Shown here piece by piece: positions 18,752 through 28,610 of a DNA stretch of 64,000 nt; position 1 is the stretch's first letter, and every line of letters starts with the position of its first letter. Position numbers and translations under genes: made by a program. The stretch is from CAZUTO01 sp964623085 (GTDB lineage Bacteria; Pseudomonadota; Gammaproteobacteria; Pseudomonadales; GM7GCV1): assembly GCA_964623085.1 (NCBI GenBank), contig CAZUTO010000004.1, positions 31,563-95,562 of the forward strand. The letters run 5' to 3'. The notes beneath the pieces were generated by a model, which saw only the letters and a list, made by a program, of their open reading frames with translations, had not been told where the DNA came from and did no database searches.

Positions 18752-21700
18752 ATGAAACTAAAATATTTTGTCGCGTCAGCTTTTCTGTTGCCTTTGCTGT
18801 GCGCGCAGGCGGAAGACATTGAAATCTATTCTGGAATAGGCAGTGATGATGTAAACCCTAACATACTTTTTGTTTTGGATACATCCGGCAGTATGAGAGA
18901 CGGTATCGCGGTATCATTTACTACCTTTGATAATCAGATTGACTACGGCAACTCTAACGATGACCACTTTTTTGTGTACGATCGTAATCTTAATTATCAG
19001 AATGTTTTTTACACAAGAGACCAGGTCGCTTGTAACGCTATGTTAACCTTTTTCGACAGCGGTGCGTCGCTACCTTTGTTTGATGACTTTTTTTTGCAGT
19101 GGAACAACGGCCTAAATGATTGGTCAGATAGCCTATTTGTTCCTAGCGATCCACTTGAAATTTTAGAATGTGAGTCGGACGCAGGAATCCACGGAATAGA
19201 TGATATTAGGCAAGAAACCTACGTTACCTTATGTCCTGATGGAAGTTGTCAGACACCGAGATACACAACGAGCAATCCAGGCGTTAATTTTATGACGGAA
19301 GGCAAAGATGTCTTTCTTGTAGGCGCTAACTTCCGGGATTATCTTGAATCTGGCGTATCTTCTAACAACCCAGCCGGAAACATTGCCGCAGATGTGGAAG
19401 CTTACTGCGATGACAGAAATAACATCGGTGATTTTGTTCAAGAAACACAGGGGGGCATTGTCTACGAGTGCGTCGCCAAAGTCGATACAATGATGCAGGT
19501 AATTCGAGACTTAACCACGAACTTTAATGATGTCAATGTCGGTTTGGCGCGCTTTCTAGATCGTGGTTTTCTCCCCAATGACGACATACCGTTCCTCGAT
19601 GGCGGTAGTATCCTCCGGGCCGTTGAAACGATTGATGGAACACCAGCGGGAGAAGCGAGTAGAGCGGATCTCTTGAATACACTTGATGAACTCTACAACC
19701 TAGACTTAGGTGGCAACAACAATGAGTTTGGCGGCCGCACGCCATTGATGGAAACACTGTATGAGACGTTTCTCTACTATTCAGGTCAGCCAGTTCTGTT
19801 CGGGCAGACACAACTTACAGATCCAAGCGCGGTGAATGGAACAAACTACGTTTCGCCGATAGAAAACGCATGCCAATCTAATAATGTTATTTATCTGTCA
19901 GATGGTGGCCCCAATAGTGACGGTGACAGTATTCCTACGACGGCGATTAATTCACTACTGACAAGCTATACCCCTGACGTTATTGCGGATCAATTTTGTT
20001 TTTTTGACGACGACCGTGGCGACCCTGATGGTGACAACTGTATGGATGAGTTGGCCGAGATCATGGCGAACTATGATCACGAGGCGCTTCAGACAAGAGC
20101 TGGTGCCACCGAGTTGCTTAATAACACCGTCAATACCTATACCATCGGTTTCGCTACGGATGAGGATGTACTAGAAGACGCCGCAATAAAAGGGGGTGGC
20201 GAGTATTTTATTGCCTCAGATTATCGGCAGCTGCTGGTATCCTTCCAAAATATTTTGGCGTCTATTTCGCTATCTAATCCATCGACGCTATTAGCACCGG
20301 CGGTATCAGTAAACGCTTTTAATGAGCTTCAGCACAGGGATGACCTTTACTACGCTGTTTTTGAGCCTGCAGCCACGCCAAAATGGCAAGGAAATGTGAA
20401 AAAATATCGTATTGAGAACGGTGATATTTTGGATGCAAATAACGCGTTGGCGATTGATCCAGCAACGGGCTTTTTCAATGAGACTTCACAGAGCTTTTGG
20501 TCTAACCAGGTTGATGCATCCAATGTGCCGCTTGGCGGAATACGGGAGCAGTTTACCAATAACCGCCGAATATTTATTGACGGTGCGGTACTCGATACGC
20601 CACAAACCGGCATTGTCCAGCTTGGGCAGAATGATGACTTATCGCCAGTGGCGGCAGGAGTAGGTAGTGATGCTGAGGCGGCAACCATTAGAGATTGGAT
20701 CCTAGGCGAGGATGTGTCTGATGCGGATGCTGACAATAATATTGCCGAAGCTCATCAGTACGCAGCCGATTCACTGCATGCTCGGCCGTTTGTGGTGACC
20801 TACGAAGGAACTAATGCAACCAATGCGCGTGATGTTCTTTTTGTGCCAACAAATAAAGGGTTTTTGCATGCGATAGATGCACGTAATAACTCTGGCGATG
20901 AACTTTGGTCTTATATACCTGAAAGCTTATTGAGTAATTCAACGGGCTATTTAGAAAATGCTGCGACCCAAGCACATATCTACGGTCTTGACGGTGAGAC
21001 GACCGTCTATACGGAAGAAGCAGCGAACAGCACGCCGAGTAATTTTGCATTGGATACGGTTCAGCTATTTCAGGGTATGCGCCGCGGTGGTAGAAACTAC
21101 TACGCATGGGATGTATCCAATGCGCTGTCGACCACGGGTACCCCAATTTCTGAGATGTGGAGCATTGAAGGCGGAGTGGGCGATTTTGCTAATCTCGGCC
21201 AAACTTGGTCCAGAATGATTAGAACCCAGATCAACAATGATTGCGATGCGGACGGCCAAAACTGTACATCGCGAGATGTGTTGGTATTCAGTGGTGGTTA
21301 CGATACCTATTATGATGATCCCACAGTCGCACCCTATACTGGTCCTTCGAACGTTCAGGGTAATGCGATATATATTGTGGACGCAAATACAGGCGACCTG
21401 TTGTGGTCAGCTGGTGATGCCAGCGACAATCACGATTTAGGCTTGGATATGTTTAATAGTATTCCTGCATCGCCAACGCCGATTGATATCAATGGCGATG
21501 GCGCTATGGAAACGCTGTTCGCAGTCGATATTAGCGGCAAAGTGTGGCGCATAGACTTTGATCAAACGGCGCCAAGCCCAACGGCAGGAAATTTTGCTCA
21601 GGGCGGTATGATTGCGGATCTTTCCAGCAATCAACCCACGCGGTTTTATAACGCGATAGATGCTTCATTTTTAGCGCCGCGTGGTGAAAGCGCTTTCTTT

Positions 21701-22318
21701 AATCTGGTGGTGGGCTCGGGCTATCGTGCGCACCCTCGGGAGACTAATGAAGATACCAACGCTCTTTTTGTTATCTATGATGAAAATGTGTTTGCACCTC
21801 GAGATGACAACAATGACGGAATCTACGAGTATGGTTATACAGACACAGGTGGCGTAGTGTCTTTTGCCAATGGCGACCTGTTCGAAGTAACACAAGGTAA
21901 CCCAGCAGTGAGGGGCGTCAATACGAACCTCGGGTTTTATTTTTCTTTCATTGATCAAAATGAAAAACTTCTCCAATCAACGACTACTCTTGCGGGTGTT
22001 GTGACTTTTGCGACCTACATTCCAGTGGGTGGCACAAATCAAGTGGAACTATGTGGCAGCGGTAATATCGGCAGTGGCAGAGTCTACGCCGTCGATTTGG
22101 CAACGGGTAATATCATTTTTACTGAGCCATTAGGCGTAGATGGTATTCCACCGGACCCCACCTTTTTGTTAACGGAGCAAGGTGGCTTAACCATCTGTAT
22201 TGGTACCGAATGTTTTGTGAAAAGCCCTGGCGATCCTGCTATTCCACAAAATATTGTAGACGCTCAAAACCTTGAAGTGGGAACAGCGCTACGAACCTAT
22301 TGGCGAGAAGAACAATGA
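18752..22318 (+). CDS. pilY1: Type IV pilus tip adhesin/biogenesis factor PilY1
   Basis: Large exported pilus-associated protein (about 1188 aa) that supports pilus extension, adhesion and surface sensing. A signal peptide ending near LLCAQAED is followed by a von Willebrand A-like region with a MIDAS motif, LFVLDTSGSM. A second half resembles the PilY1 beta-propeller, with calcium-loop-like DINGDGAMETL and DDNNDGIYEY. The ATG at 18752 has GAGGG seven bases upstream; an in-frame ATG at 18737 is possible. It precedes pilE with an ATGA overlap at one candidate start. Confidence 0.93.
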   Translation: MKLKYFVASAFLLPLLCAQAEDIEIYSGIGSDDVNPNILFVLDTSGSMRDGIAVSFTTFDNQIDYGNSNDDHFFVYDRNLNYQNVFYTRDQVACNAMLTFFDSGASLPLFDDFFLQWNNGLNDWSDSLFVPSDPLEILECESDAGIHGIDDIRQETYVTLCPDGSCQTPRYTTSNPGVNFMTEGKDVFLVGANFRDYLESGVSSNNPAGNIAADVEAYCDDRNNIGDFVQETQGGIVYECVAKVDTMMQVIRDLTTNFNDVNVGLARFLDRGFLPNDDIPFLDGGSILRAVETIDGTPAGEASRADLLNTLDELYNLDLGGNNNEFGGRTPLMETLYETFLYYSGQPVLFGQTQLTDPSAVNGTNYVSPIENACQSNNVIYLSDGGPNSDGDSIPTTAINSLLTSYTPDVIADQFCFFDDDRGDPDGDNCMDELAEIMANYDHEALQTRAGATELLNNTVNTYTIGFATDEDVLEDAAIKGGGEYFIASDYRQLLVSFQNILASISLSNPSTLLAPAVSVNAFNELQHRDDLYYAVFEPAATPKWQGNVKKYRIENGDILDANNALAIDPATGFFNETSQSFWSNQVDASNVPLGGIREQFTNNRRIFIDGAVLDTPQTGIVQLGQNDDLSPVAAGVGSDAEAATIRDWILGEDVSDADADNNIAEAHQYAADSLHARPFVVTYEGTNATNARDVLFVPTNKGFLHAIDARNNSGDELWSYIPESLLSNSTGYLENAATQAHIYGLDGETTVYTEEAANSTPSNFALDTVQLFQGMRRGGRNYYAWDVSNALSTTGTPISEMWSIEGGVGDFANLGQTWSRMIRTQINNDCDADGQNCTSRDVLVFSGGYDTYYDDPTVAPYTGPSNVQGNAIYIVDANTGDLLWSAGDASDNHDLGLDMFNSIPASPTPIDINGDGAMETLFAVDISGKVWRIDFDQTAPSPTAGNFAQGGMIADLSSNQPTRFYNAIDASFLAPRGESAFFNLVVGSGYRAHPRETNEDTNALFVIYDENVFAPRDDNNDGIYEYGYTDTGGVVSFANGDLFEVTQGNPAVRGVNTNLGFYFSFIDQNEKLLQSTTTLAGVVTFATYIPVGGTNQVELCGSGNIGSGRVYAVDLATGNIIFTEPLGVDGIPPDPTFLLTEQGGLTICIGTECFVKSPGDPAIPQNIVDAQNLEVGTALRTYWREEQ

Positions 22319-22770
22319 TAAATCGAATAGAGAGAGACCCTATGCTGAAGCAAGGCGGACTAACTAACCAAAAGGGCCTTACCCTGATTGAACTGATGAT
22401 CGTGGTGGCGATCATCGGCATCATTGCGGCTGTTGGTTATCCTGCGTATCAGAGCCAAGCTGAGAAGACGCGCCGTACTGAAGGGACGACTGAACTAACG
22501 CGACTTATGGATTTACAAGAGCGTTACTACATCAATAATTTCCCGCCAAGCTATACGGCAAATCTAGGTGATTTAGGGCCGGATCCTGGTGCGACGGTAA
22601 CAACCGATAGTGGACACTATATTATTAGTGCTGCTGCCTGTGCTGGCGAAACTATTACGCAGTGCGTGCAGCTAACGGCCGCTGCACAGCCTTCTCAGGT
22701 AAACGATGGAGATTTAACATTGGACAGCCGAGGTCAGAGAACACGTGACGGAGACCCAGGCTGGGATTAA
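22315..22770 (+). CDS. pilE: Type IV pilin-like protein PilE
   Basis: Pilin-like minor subunit. QKGLTLIELMIVVAIIGIIA is a perfect PilD cleavage and helix motif with Glu5, followed by GYPAYQSQAEKTRRTEGTTE, typical of PilE. The C-terminus carries two cysteines that could form the pilin D-loop. The ATG at 22315 overlaps the pilY1 stop (ATGA) and has GAGAAG upstream; an ATG at 22342 would give a shorter 12-residue leader and is equally possible. Last gene of the minor pilin operon. Confidence 0.9.
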   Translation: MINRIERDPMLKQGGLTNQKGLTLIELMIVVAIIGIIAAVGYPAYQSQAEKTRRTEGTTELTRLMDLQERYYINNFPPSYTANLGDLGPDPGATVTTDSGHYIISAAACAGETITQCVQLTAAAQPSQVNDGDLTLDSRGQRTRDGDPGWD

Positions 22771-22799
22771 GGATTAACAACACATAGTTGATAGTTGGG

Positions 22800-24146
22800 T
22801 CAGTCATCTTTCCCTAAGCCGTGTTTGGAAAGTTTATATCTAAATTGCCTTGGAGTGAGACCAAGTCGCTTTGCGGCTTTGGTCTGTTTCCATTTTTCTT
22901 TATCCAGCGCTTGCGTGATAATTTCTCGTTCTATTTTCTCAAGATATCCTTCTAAATCATTAATATCTAAATAGTTTTCTATTTTTTGTTGACGACTTTG
23001 CGATACGAAGCTGGGTGGGAACTGTAAGTTTTCGGCACCTATTTCATTACTTGAACTCGCCGCCTGCGCGCGCTTAAGAATATTTTCAAGTTCGTTAATG
23101 TTTCCTGGGAAACTGTAGTCTTCTAGTAACTTAAGCGCCTCTTCCGATAAGGTCACAGGCCCATCAGTTGATGCGGTCTTTAGAATGTGCTCACAGGTAG
23201 CTGCAATATCGCCTTTCCGTTCTCTTAGCGGAATCATCTGAATATCAATAACATTTAGATGGTAATAAAGATCTTCTCTTAAACGGCCGGCTTGGACTTC
23301 TGCTTCAAGATTGCTTGTTGTGGCGGTAAATATACGGACATCAATGAGTTCACTTGCCGTTGATCCTATCGGCGTCACAGTCCGTTCTTTTAGAGTCGTA
23401 AGCAGTTTGCTCTGGAAGTGATGTGGAAGACTCGCTATTTCATTTAGAAACAGGCTACCGCCATTCGCTGTTTTAAAAAGCCCTAGCTTCATATTTCTGG
23501 CTTCAGGAAAACTATCTTTTTCGTGGCCAAAGAATTCGCTTTCGAGCAATTCTGGTGGAATAGCTGCACAATCTGCTGAGATGAAGGGGCCGTGTTTCTT
23601 TGGGCTGAGATTATGGATGCTGTGTGCGATCAACTCTTTCCCCGAGCCAGCTTCTCCTTGGATCAATACTGAGGCCATGGATCTTGCGGCCTGATTTACG
23701 CATGCTTTCATTTGCTGCATTGCGTCGGAATCACCAACCAGTATTTCGTCAGTCTCTTTGAATGTTTGCTTCTCCGTTGAAGCTGCCAAGCGTAGATCTT
23801 GAACAAGTGATTCGAGGCGCTTTGACCGAATGGGCTTAGCTAAAAAGTCGAATGCCCCAGCTTTCATCGCTTTAACGGCGATTTCTGTCGTATCGAATGC
23901 AGTCATCACGGCAATGGGCGTATGCGGATGGATGATCTTAAACTGTTTTACCAAATCTATTCCTGAACCATCAGGCATACGAACGTCAGTAATACAAAGG
24001 TCGCATTCAGTTGAGTTAATCAGATTGATCCCTTCTGAATAAGACCCAGCTTGAAGGCATTCGAGGCCCATACGTTCCAGGCTAATGGCGAGAAGCTCAC
24101 GAATATCGGGCTCATCATCAATGAGAATTGCGGTAGATTTAGACAT
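22800..24146 (-). CDS. pilR: PilR-like NtrC-family response regulator with degenerate AAA+ motifs
   Basis: Response regulator (448 aa) paired with the adjacent PilS; PilR normally activates pilA with sigma-54 RNA polymerase. The receiver domain is intact: D10/D11, phospho-acceptor D54, T82 and K104. The AAA+ domain has Walker A GEAGSGKE (164-171), but Walker B reads SLFLNE with Asn235 where Asp is expected, and DSFPEA (211-216) replaces the sigma-54-contacting GAFTGA loop. The REDLYYHLNV segment with the arginine-finger region is kept. The C-terminal Fis-type helix-turn-helix QTKAAKRLGLTPRQFRYKL is intact. Activity as a sigma-54 activator is doubtful. Confidence 0.9.
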   Translation of the reverse strand: MSKSTAILIDDEPDIRELLAISLERMGLECLQAGSYSEGINLINSTECDLCITDVRMPDGSGIDLVKQFKIIHPHTPIAVMTAFDTTEIAVKAMKAGAFDFLAKPIRSKRLESLVQDLRLAASTEKQTFKETDEILVGDSDAMQQMKACVNQAARSMASVLIQGEAGSGKELIAHSIHNLSPKKHGPFISADCAAIPPELLESEFFGHEKDSFPEARNMKLGLFKTANGGSLFLNEIASLPHHFQSKLLTTLKERTVTPIGSTASELIDVRIFTATTSNLEAEVQAGRLREDLYYHLNVIDIQMIPLRERKGDIAATCEHILKTASTDGPVTLSEEALKLLEDYSFPGNINELENILKRAQAASSSNEIGAENLQFPPSFVSQSRQQKIENYLDINDLEGYLEKIEREIITQALDKEKWKQTKAAKRLGLTPRQFRYKLSKHGLGKDD

Positions 24147-24154
24147 ATTTTGTT

Positions 24155-25735
24155 CTATTTATTAGGAGGATCAATCCAGGCCGTGACTCTAAAAAAGCCA
24201 GATTCTTGATCGTCTGATTTGTATAAGTAATTAATTGAAGCAAAATTCGCTTCACAGAGTTCCCGGCATAGATAGAGTCCCATTCCCGCACTACCACTTG
24301 TCGATTGAAAGGGTGCGAATATATTTTCTACTTCGTCCTTTGGAATGCCAATACCTCTGTCATAGACATCGAGAAGCAGTAGCCGCCGAGCCTCATCTTC
24401 TCGAGCATGAATCGCCACGTCTCTTTTGTTACAAGCAATCTGACTGAATTTAAGGCCGTTGTCTACCAGGTTTCTCAAAACTTGGGTTAAATGCTGGCCA
24501 TCAAAGCTGATGGTGGCGCCAAGAAAAGACTTTACGTGGATGTTGCAGTCGTCAGTCTGCGATTCCTTGTATTCGCTTACAAACTGTTTAAGCCAAGGCT
24601 GGAGTAATAAAGGCTGTATTTGTGGTTCTAGTCGACGAGAAAGCTGGTGCGCGACATCAATGGTTTTGTCCATTCGTTCGCAATGGCGAGAGATGATATT
24701 CACTAGTTTTTTCTGATCATCGTTAAGATCCGGTGAGTCTTTCAATAGATCATTTGCTTGATTGATAGCGGACAGTGGGTTCCTAACTTCGTGTGCGAGA
24801 CTGGTACTTAGCTTGCCCAATGCAAATACTTTAGCTTGCTGTGCGCGTTGCCGAACTTGTTGCGTGTCCTCTAGCATGATGAGTGTGCTGTTTGATGGAC
24901 CTTGCGAAATGTGTCTGAACTGCGGCTGAATCTCTGCGCCGGAATAGCTATGAATGAAGGTTTCAACGTGTGCCGATTTATTATTTTTCCAACCTATGTA
25001 TACATCTCTTAGTTCAGTAAATCGGCTCAAGTTTTGTCCGGCTAAATCTGATTCGTGTGTGGCTTTTGTTGCCAGCATTTTCTCAGCACTGGGGTTGGCC
25101 AACGTAATAGTCTCATTTTCGTCAATGACTATAGCGCCGCTGAGCATCTGGGTGATAACAGCTTCACTCAGTCGTTGGTATTCGACTGCCTTGGCATCAC
25201 TTAGTTTTGCACGAGTTTCGGTTTTTGTTAGGCGTTGCTCGAGTACTTTAAACGCCATGGTGCTGGCAAATAGCATGGCTCCCAGCAATCCAGTGGGGAA
25301 CAGTGTATCCAAGGATACATCGTTCGAAAGAAACAGATTAAGCTGCCCAGCCAAAATGCTTAGTGAGCCAATGGCTGCGATAAGCAGGGATAACTGGATG
25401 TTTAGAACAAGCCCGGCCATTGCAGCAGATGGCAACATCAAATAGTAAATACCGGAGGCCAGACCTTTGTTAATCCAGCTTAGAATCGCTAGCGCGACTA
25501 TATCTATTGTTAGATTAAGCGTATTAGCAACGCTGGAATTCGGAAATTTGCTGGTAAGTAGGGTGCCTGCCAAAACGGCCAAAAACCATGCGATGCTGAC
25601 GTAGATGAAAAGAGGGGAGTCAGAATCAAAAAGAATATTACTGTCAGAAGTGAAAATTGCAGCAGCAGCAAACAGGCCCGACAAGACCAAGCGGTATATG
25701 CGAAAAACACTCTCTATAGTGCCAGTTCGTTGCAA
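24155..25735 (-). CDS. pilS: Sensor histidine kinase PilS
   Basis: Membrane histidine kinase (526 aa) that phosphorylates PilR. About six N-terminal membrane helices (residues 10-180) precede a PAS-like segment (MLSGAIVIDENETITLANPS). The H box is SLAHEVRNPLSAI, the N box LRNLVDNGLKFS, the G1 box DRGIGIP and the G2 region AGMGLYL, all apparently functional. It ends 8 bases before pilR, so the pair is one operon with pilS first. It is divergent from nadE. Confidence 0.92.
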   Translation of the reverse strand: MQRTGTIESVFRIYRLVLSGLFAAAAIFTSDSNILFDSDSPLFIYVSIAWFLAVLAGTLLTSKFPNSSVANTLNLTIDIVALAILSWINKGLASGIYYLMLPSAAMAGLVLNIQLSLLIAAIGSLSILAGQLNLFLSNDVSLDTLFPTGLLGAMLFASTMAFKVLEQRLTKTETRAKLSDAKAVEYQRLSEAVITQMLSGAIVIDENETITLANPSAEKMLATKATHESDLAGQNLSRFTELRDVYIGWKNNKSAHVETFIHSYSGAEIQPQFRHISQGPSNSTLIMLEDTQQVRQRAQQAKVFALGKLSTSLAHEVRNPLSAINQANDLLKDSPDLNDDQKKLVNIISRHCERMDKTIDVAHQLSRRLEPQIQPLLLQPWLKQFVSEYKESQTDDCNIHVKSFLGATISFDGQHLTQVLRNLVDNGLKFSQIACNKRDVAIHAREDEARRLLLLDVYDRGIGIPKDEVENIFAPFQSTSGSAGMGLYLCRELCEANFASINYLYKSDDQESGFFRVTAWIDPPNK

Positions 25736-25877
25736 GTAGACTTTCCCTTTTTACAGTAATCATATAGGAGCATCGGAGTTGATCCTATAGTTTCGTGCTT
25801 GGTTTGTGATGAGGATTTTGCTTTTCAAAAACGCTTGCGTGCTGGAAAATGGCTGGACGATTTCAAGCGATAAATGT

Positions 25878-27485
25878 ATGTCCCTACCTAAACTCTATAT
25901 GGTTCAATTTGACGCCCATGTCGGCGATGTTGCGGGTAACGCTGAACGGATAATTAACATCATCCGTGATGCTGCGCAGACAGAGGCGGATATTGTTGTG
26001 TTCCCTGAACTAGCACTTTGTGGGTATCCGCCAGAAGATTTGTTGCTGCGCTCCAGTATGGATTTGCGTATAACGAGGGCGATTGAAAAAATACAGAAAG
26101 CGATCACTCGGCAAGCCGTTGTTTTAGGTTACCCGACCCAAGCAGCGGGGCAGCGCTTTAACGCAGCAGGCGTGTTTCGCGATGGAGTAAAGATTGCGGA
26201 ATATAGAAAGCGTACGTTGCCCAACTTTCGCGTTTTTGATGAAAAGCGCTATTTCTCTGAAGGCGAGCAAGCCTGTGTTTTTGAGCACGACGGTCTCCGT
26301 TACGGCCTGACGATTTGCGAAGATCTATGGCACGAAGAACCCGTTAAAGACACAGTGAATGCGGGTGCTGAAATCCTGATCAATATCAATGCTTCACCCT
26401 TTCACAAAACGAAGGTACAAGAACGCCTGGAAGTGATAGAGGCAAGAGCTGATGCGCACCGCATACCCATTGTTTATTTGAATACAGTGGGAGGGCAGGA
26501 TGAACTGGTATTTGATGGTGGCTCCTGTATAGCTGATGCTAGCGGAAAACTGATCTATCAAGCGCCCTGGTTTGAAGAAGCCATTGAGCTTGTTGATATG
26601 GCGGATAGTGCGTCTCTTACAAAAGCACCATTTCTTACCATGCCTGCTGCCTGTTATTCAGCGCTGGTACTAGGTGTGCGCGATTATGTGCAAAAGAATG
26701 GATTCCCCGGCGTGATAATAGGATTATCTGGTGGTATTGATTCGGCGTTAACGCTCGCTATAGCGGTGGATGCGTTAGGCCCAGATCAGGTAGAGGCAGT
26801 CATGATGCCATTTCACTACACTTCCGAAATGAGTCGCAGTGATGCTGCCGAACAGGCCGAGAAATCAGGCGTGAAATACGGCGAAATTACTATCGCACCT
26901 ATGGTCGATGCGTTTTCGACTGCACTAGCACCGGAGTTTGAAGGCTTGGCGGTAGACACTACTGAACAGAATATTCAGGCGCGATGCCGCGGGACCTTGT
27001 TAATGGCTATCTCTAATAAAAAGGGTAGTTTGGTGCTCACTACTGGCAACAAGAGTGAAATGGCGGTTGGCTATGCGACGCTCTATGGTGATATGGCTGG
27101 TGGGTTTGATGTTCTCAAAGATGTATCAAAAATGTTGGTATATGAGCTGGCTAGATATAGAAATAGTACTGGGGGGGCAATTCCTCAGCGTGTAATAGAT
27201 CGGCCACCATCGGCAGAGCTCGCGCCCGATCAGATCGATGAAGACAGCTTGCCGCCTTATGAGATTCTTGACCAGATTCTAGAGATGTATATCGAGCAGG
27301 ATATGAGTGCTGAGAAGATCGTTGATGAAGGGTTTTCAGAACAGATTGTTCAGAAAATTTTGCGGCTTGTTGATATTAACGAATACAAAAGAAGGCAGGC
27401 AGCGATTGGCCCAAGAATTACGACGCGAGGCTTTGGTCGAGATCGACGCTACCCAATTACTAACGGTTGGAAGATAGGCGACTAA
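25878..27485 (+). CDS. nadE: Glutamine-dependent NAD+ synthetase
   Basis: Final step of NAD synthesis: amidates nicotinate adenine dinucleotide with glutamine-derived ammonia. The N-terminal nitrilase-type glutaminase domain shows FPELALCGYPPEDLL (Glu), YRKRTLPNF (Lys) and LTICEDLWH (Cys). The C-terminal synthetase has the P-loop GLSGGIDSALT and TTGNKSEMAVGYATLYGD. The ATG at 25878 gives MSLPKLYMVQFDAHVGD, matching the family start; the frame is open 24 codons further up but that part is not conserved-looking. 535 aa. Confidence 0.95.
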   Translation: MSLPKLYMVQFDAHVGDVAGNAERIINIIRDAAQTEADIVVFPELALCGYPPEDLLLRSSMDLRITRAIEKIQKAITRQAVVLGYPTQAAGQRFNAAGVFRDGVKIAEYRKRTLPNFRVFDEKRYFSEGEQACVFEHDGLRYGLTICEDLWHEEPVKDTVNAGAEILININASPFHKTKVQERLEVIEARADAHRIPIVYLNTVGGQDELVFDGGSCIADASGKLIYQAPWFEEAIELVDMADSASLTKAPFLTMPAACYSALVLGVRDYVQKNGFPGVIIGLSGGIDSALTLAIAVDALGPDQVEAVMMPFHYTSEMSRSDAAEQAEKSGVKYGEITIAPMVDAFSTALAPEFEGLAVDTTEQNIQARCRGTLLMAISNKKGSLVLTTGNKSEMAVGYATLYGDMAGGFDVLKDVSKMLVYELARYRNSTGGAIPQRVIDRPPSAELAPDQIDEDSLPPYEILDQILEMYIEQDMSAEKIVDEGFSEQIVQKILRLVDINEYKRRQAAIGPRITTRGFGRDRRYPITNGWKIGD

Positions 27486-27517
27486 AATAGCCGACTAACT
27501 AAAACGGTTGTGCGAAG

Positions 27518-28540
27518 TTACTGTAACGAGCTTGAGCTCTGTTCAATATTCTCTTCGTTATTGCCATTACTTACTCGGGCAATATTCTCAGTTGGATTAT
27601 CTTGATACTCTGGGTTGTACAACTCTCGTGTATCAAACCCTAATGGCCGAGGTCGGTCGAGCAATCCAAAACTAACCCGGTTCAGGAATGATCGCGATTC
27701 GCCTGCCAAGATTTGGCGACGTTCGAAGTTTCCGTCTGAATCGAGTGCGGGGTGATCAGGGAAATTATCGCGCAAAACAGCAACGCTGTTATCTGCTAAT
27801 TCATCGTATCCCAGAAGTGTGTAGCCCTGTGCCATGACGGCAAGTCCGTCTGCTACCGCAGGCGAGCCCTGGAAGTTCTCAACCACATATCTGCCGCGGT
27901 TAGTTGCGCTCAAATAGGCGCCGCGTTTGAAGTAATAGTTGGCAACATTAATCTCATGTCGCCCAAGTAGATTTCTTATATAAATCAATCTCTTGCGGGC
28001 ATCTTCTCCATAAGAGCTATTTGGGTAGCGGACCAGTAGTTCAGAGAAGTGGGCATAGGCCTCGCGTGCGCTGCCGGGGTCACGCTTCGTTATATCAATC
28101 GGTAAGAATTGGCCGAAAAACGATGATTCACTAGAGAATGCAATTAGGCCACGCATGTAATATGCGTAGTCAATGTTGACATGCTCCGGGTGCAGTCGAA
28201 TAAATCGGTCAGCAGTTGCTAGGGCAGAGTCATAGTTGGCTGAGCGGTAATAGGCATAGATGAGTTCTAGTTGAGCTTGCTCGGCGTAGGTGCCAAATGG
28301 AAACTGTGCTTCTAGTATCTGGAGCTGTTCGATAGCGACGACAAATTGGTTTCCTTCAAGTGCCTGGATTGCCCGGTCATAGGCCTGTTTTTCGAACGCC
28401 GCAATGCCAGTTAATCCGTTGCTTGGAATATTGGTAGGGCTGGAAGAGCACGCACCAATGAAAAGGACGGATAAAAGGAGAGCAACAAGTCTAAAACGCA
28501 TTCGAGATATTCCGGAGCTTATCAGTGTAGAATTCGTCAT
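27518..28540 (-). CDS. bamD: Outer membrane protein assembly factor BamD
   Basis: Lipoprotein of the BAM complex that inserts beta-barrel proteins into the outer membrane. A signal peptide with lipobox FIGAC (acylated Cys) is followed by TPR-like repeats, including AYYRSANYDSALATADRFIRLHP and DYAYYMRGL. The Met at 28501 begins a more typical signal peptide (MRFRLVALLLSVLFIGAC) and may be the true start, 13 codons inside. The C-terminus is extended and polar. It is divergent from rluD, as in Pseudomonas. Confidence 0.94.
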   Translation of the reverse strand: MTNSTLISSGISRMRFRLVALLLSVLFIGACSSSPTNIPSNGLTGIAAFEKQAYDRAIQALEGNQFVVAIEQLQILEAQFPFGTYAEQAQLELIYAYYRSANYDSALATADRFIRLHPEHVNIDYAYYMRGLIAFSSESSFFGQFLPIDITKRDPGSAREAYAHFSELLVRYPNSSYGEDARKRLIYIRNLLGRHEINVANYYFKRGAYLSATNRGRYVVENFQGSPAVADGLAVMAQGYTLLGYDELADNSVAVLRDNFPDHPALDSDGNFERRQILAGESRSFLNRVSFGLLDRPRPLGFDTRELYNPEYQDNPTENIARVSNGNNEENIEQSSSSLQ

Positions 28541-28610
28541 TTAACCACATGCACATAGTTCTATAAATGGTTCAATAAATGCAGATATTAGTCTAACCGT
28601 CATAAAACCA

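Noticed and set aside
24954..25445. 163-codon plus-strand frame
   Set aside because: Antisense to pilS, whose PAS-like region and membrane helices are well supported; the product is Ser-rich shadow sequence.
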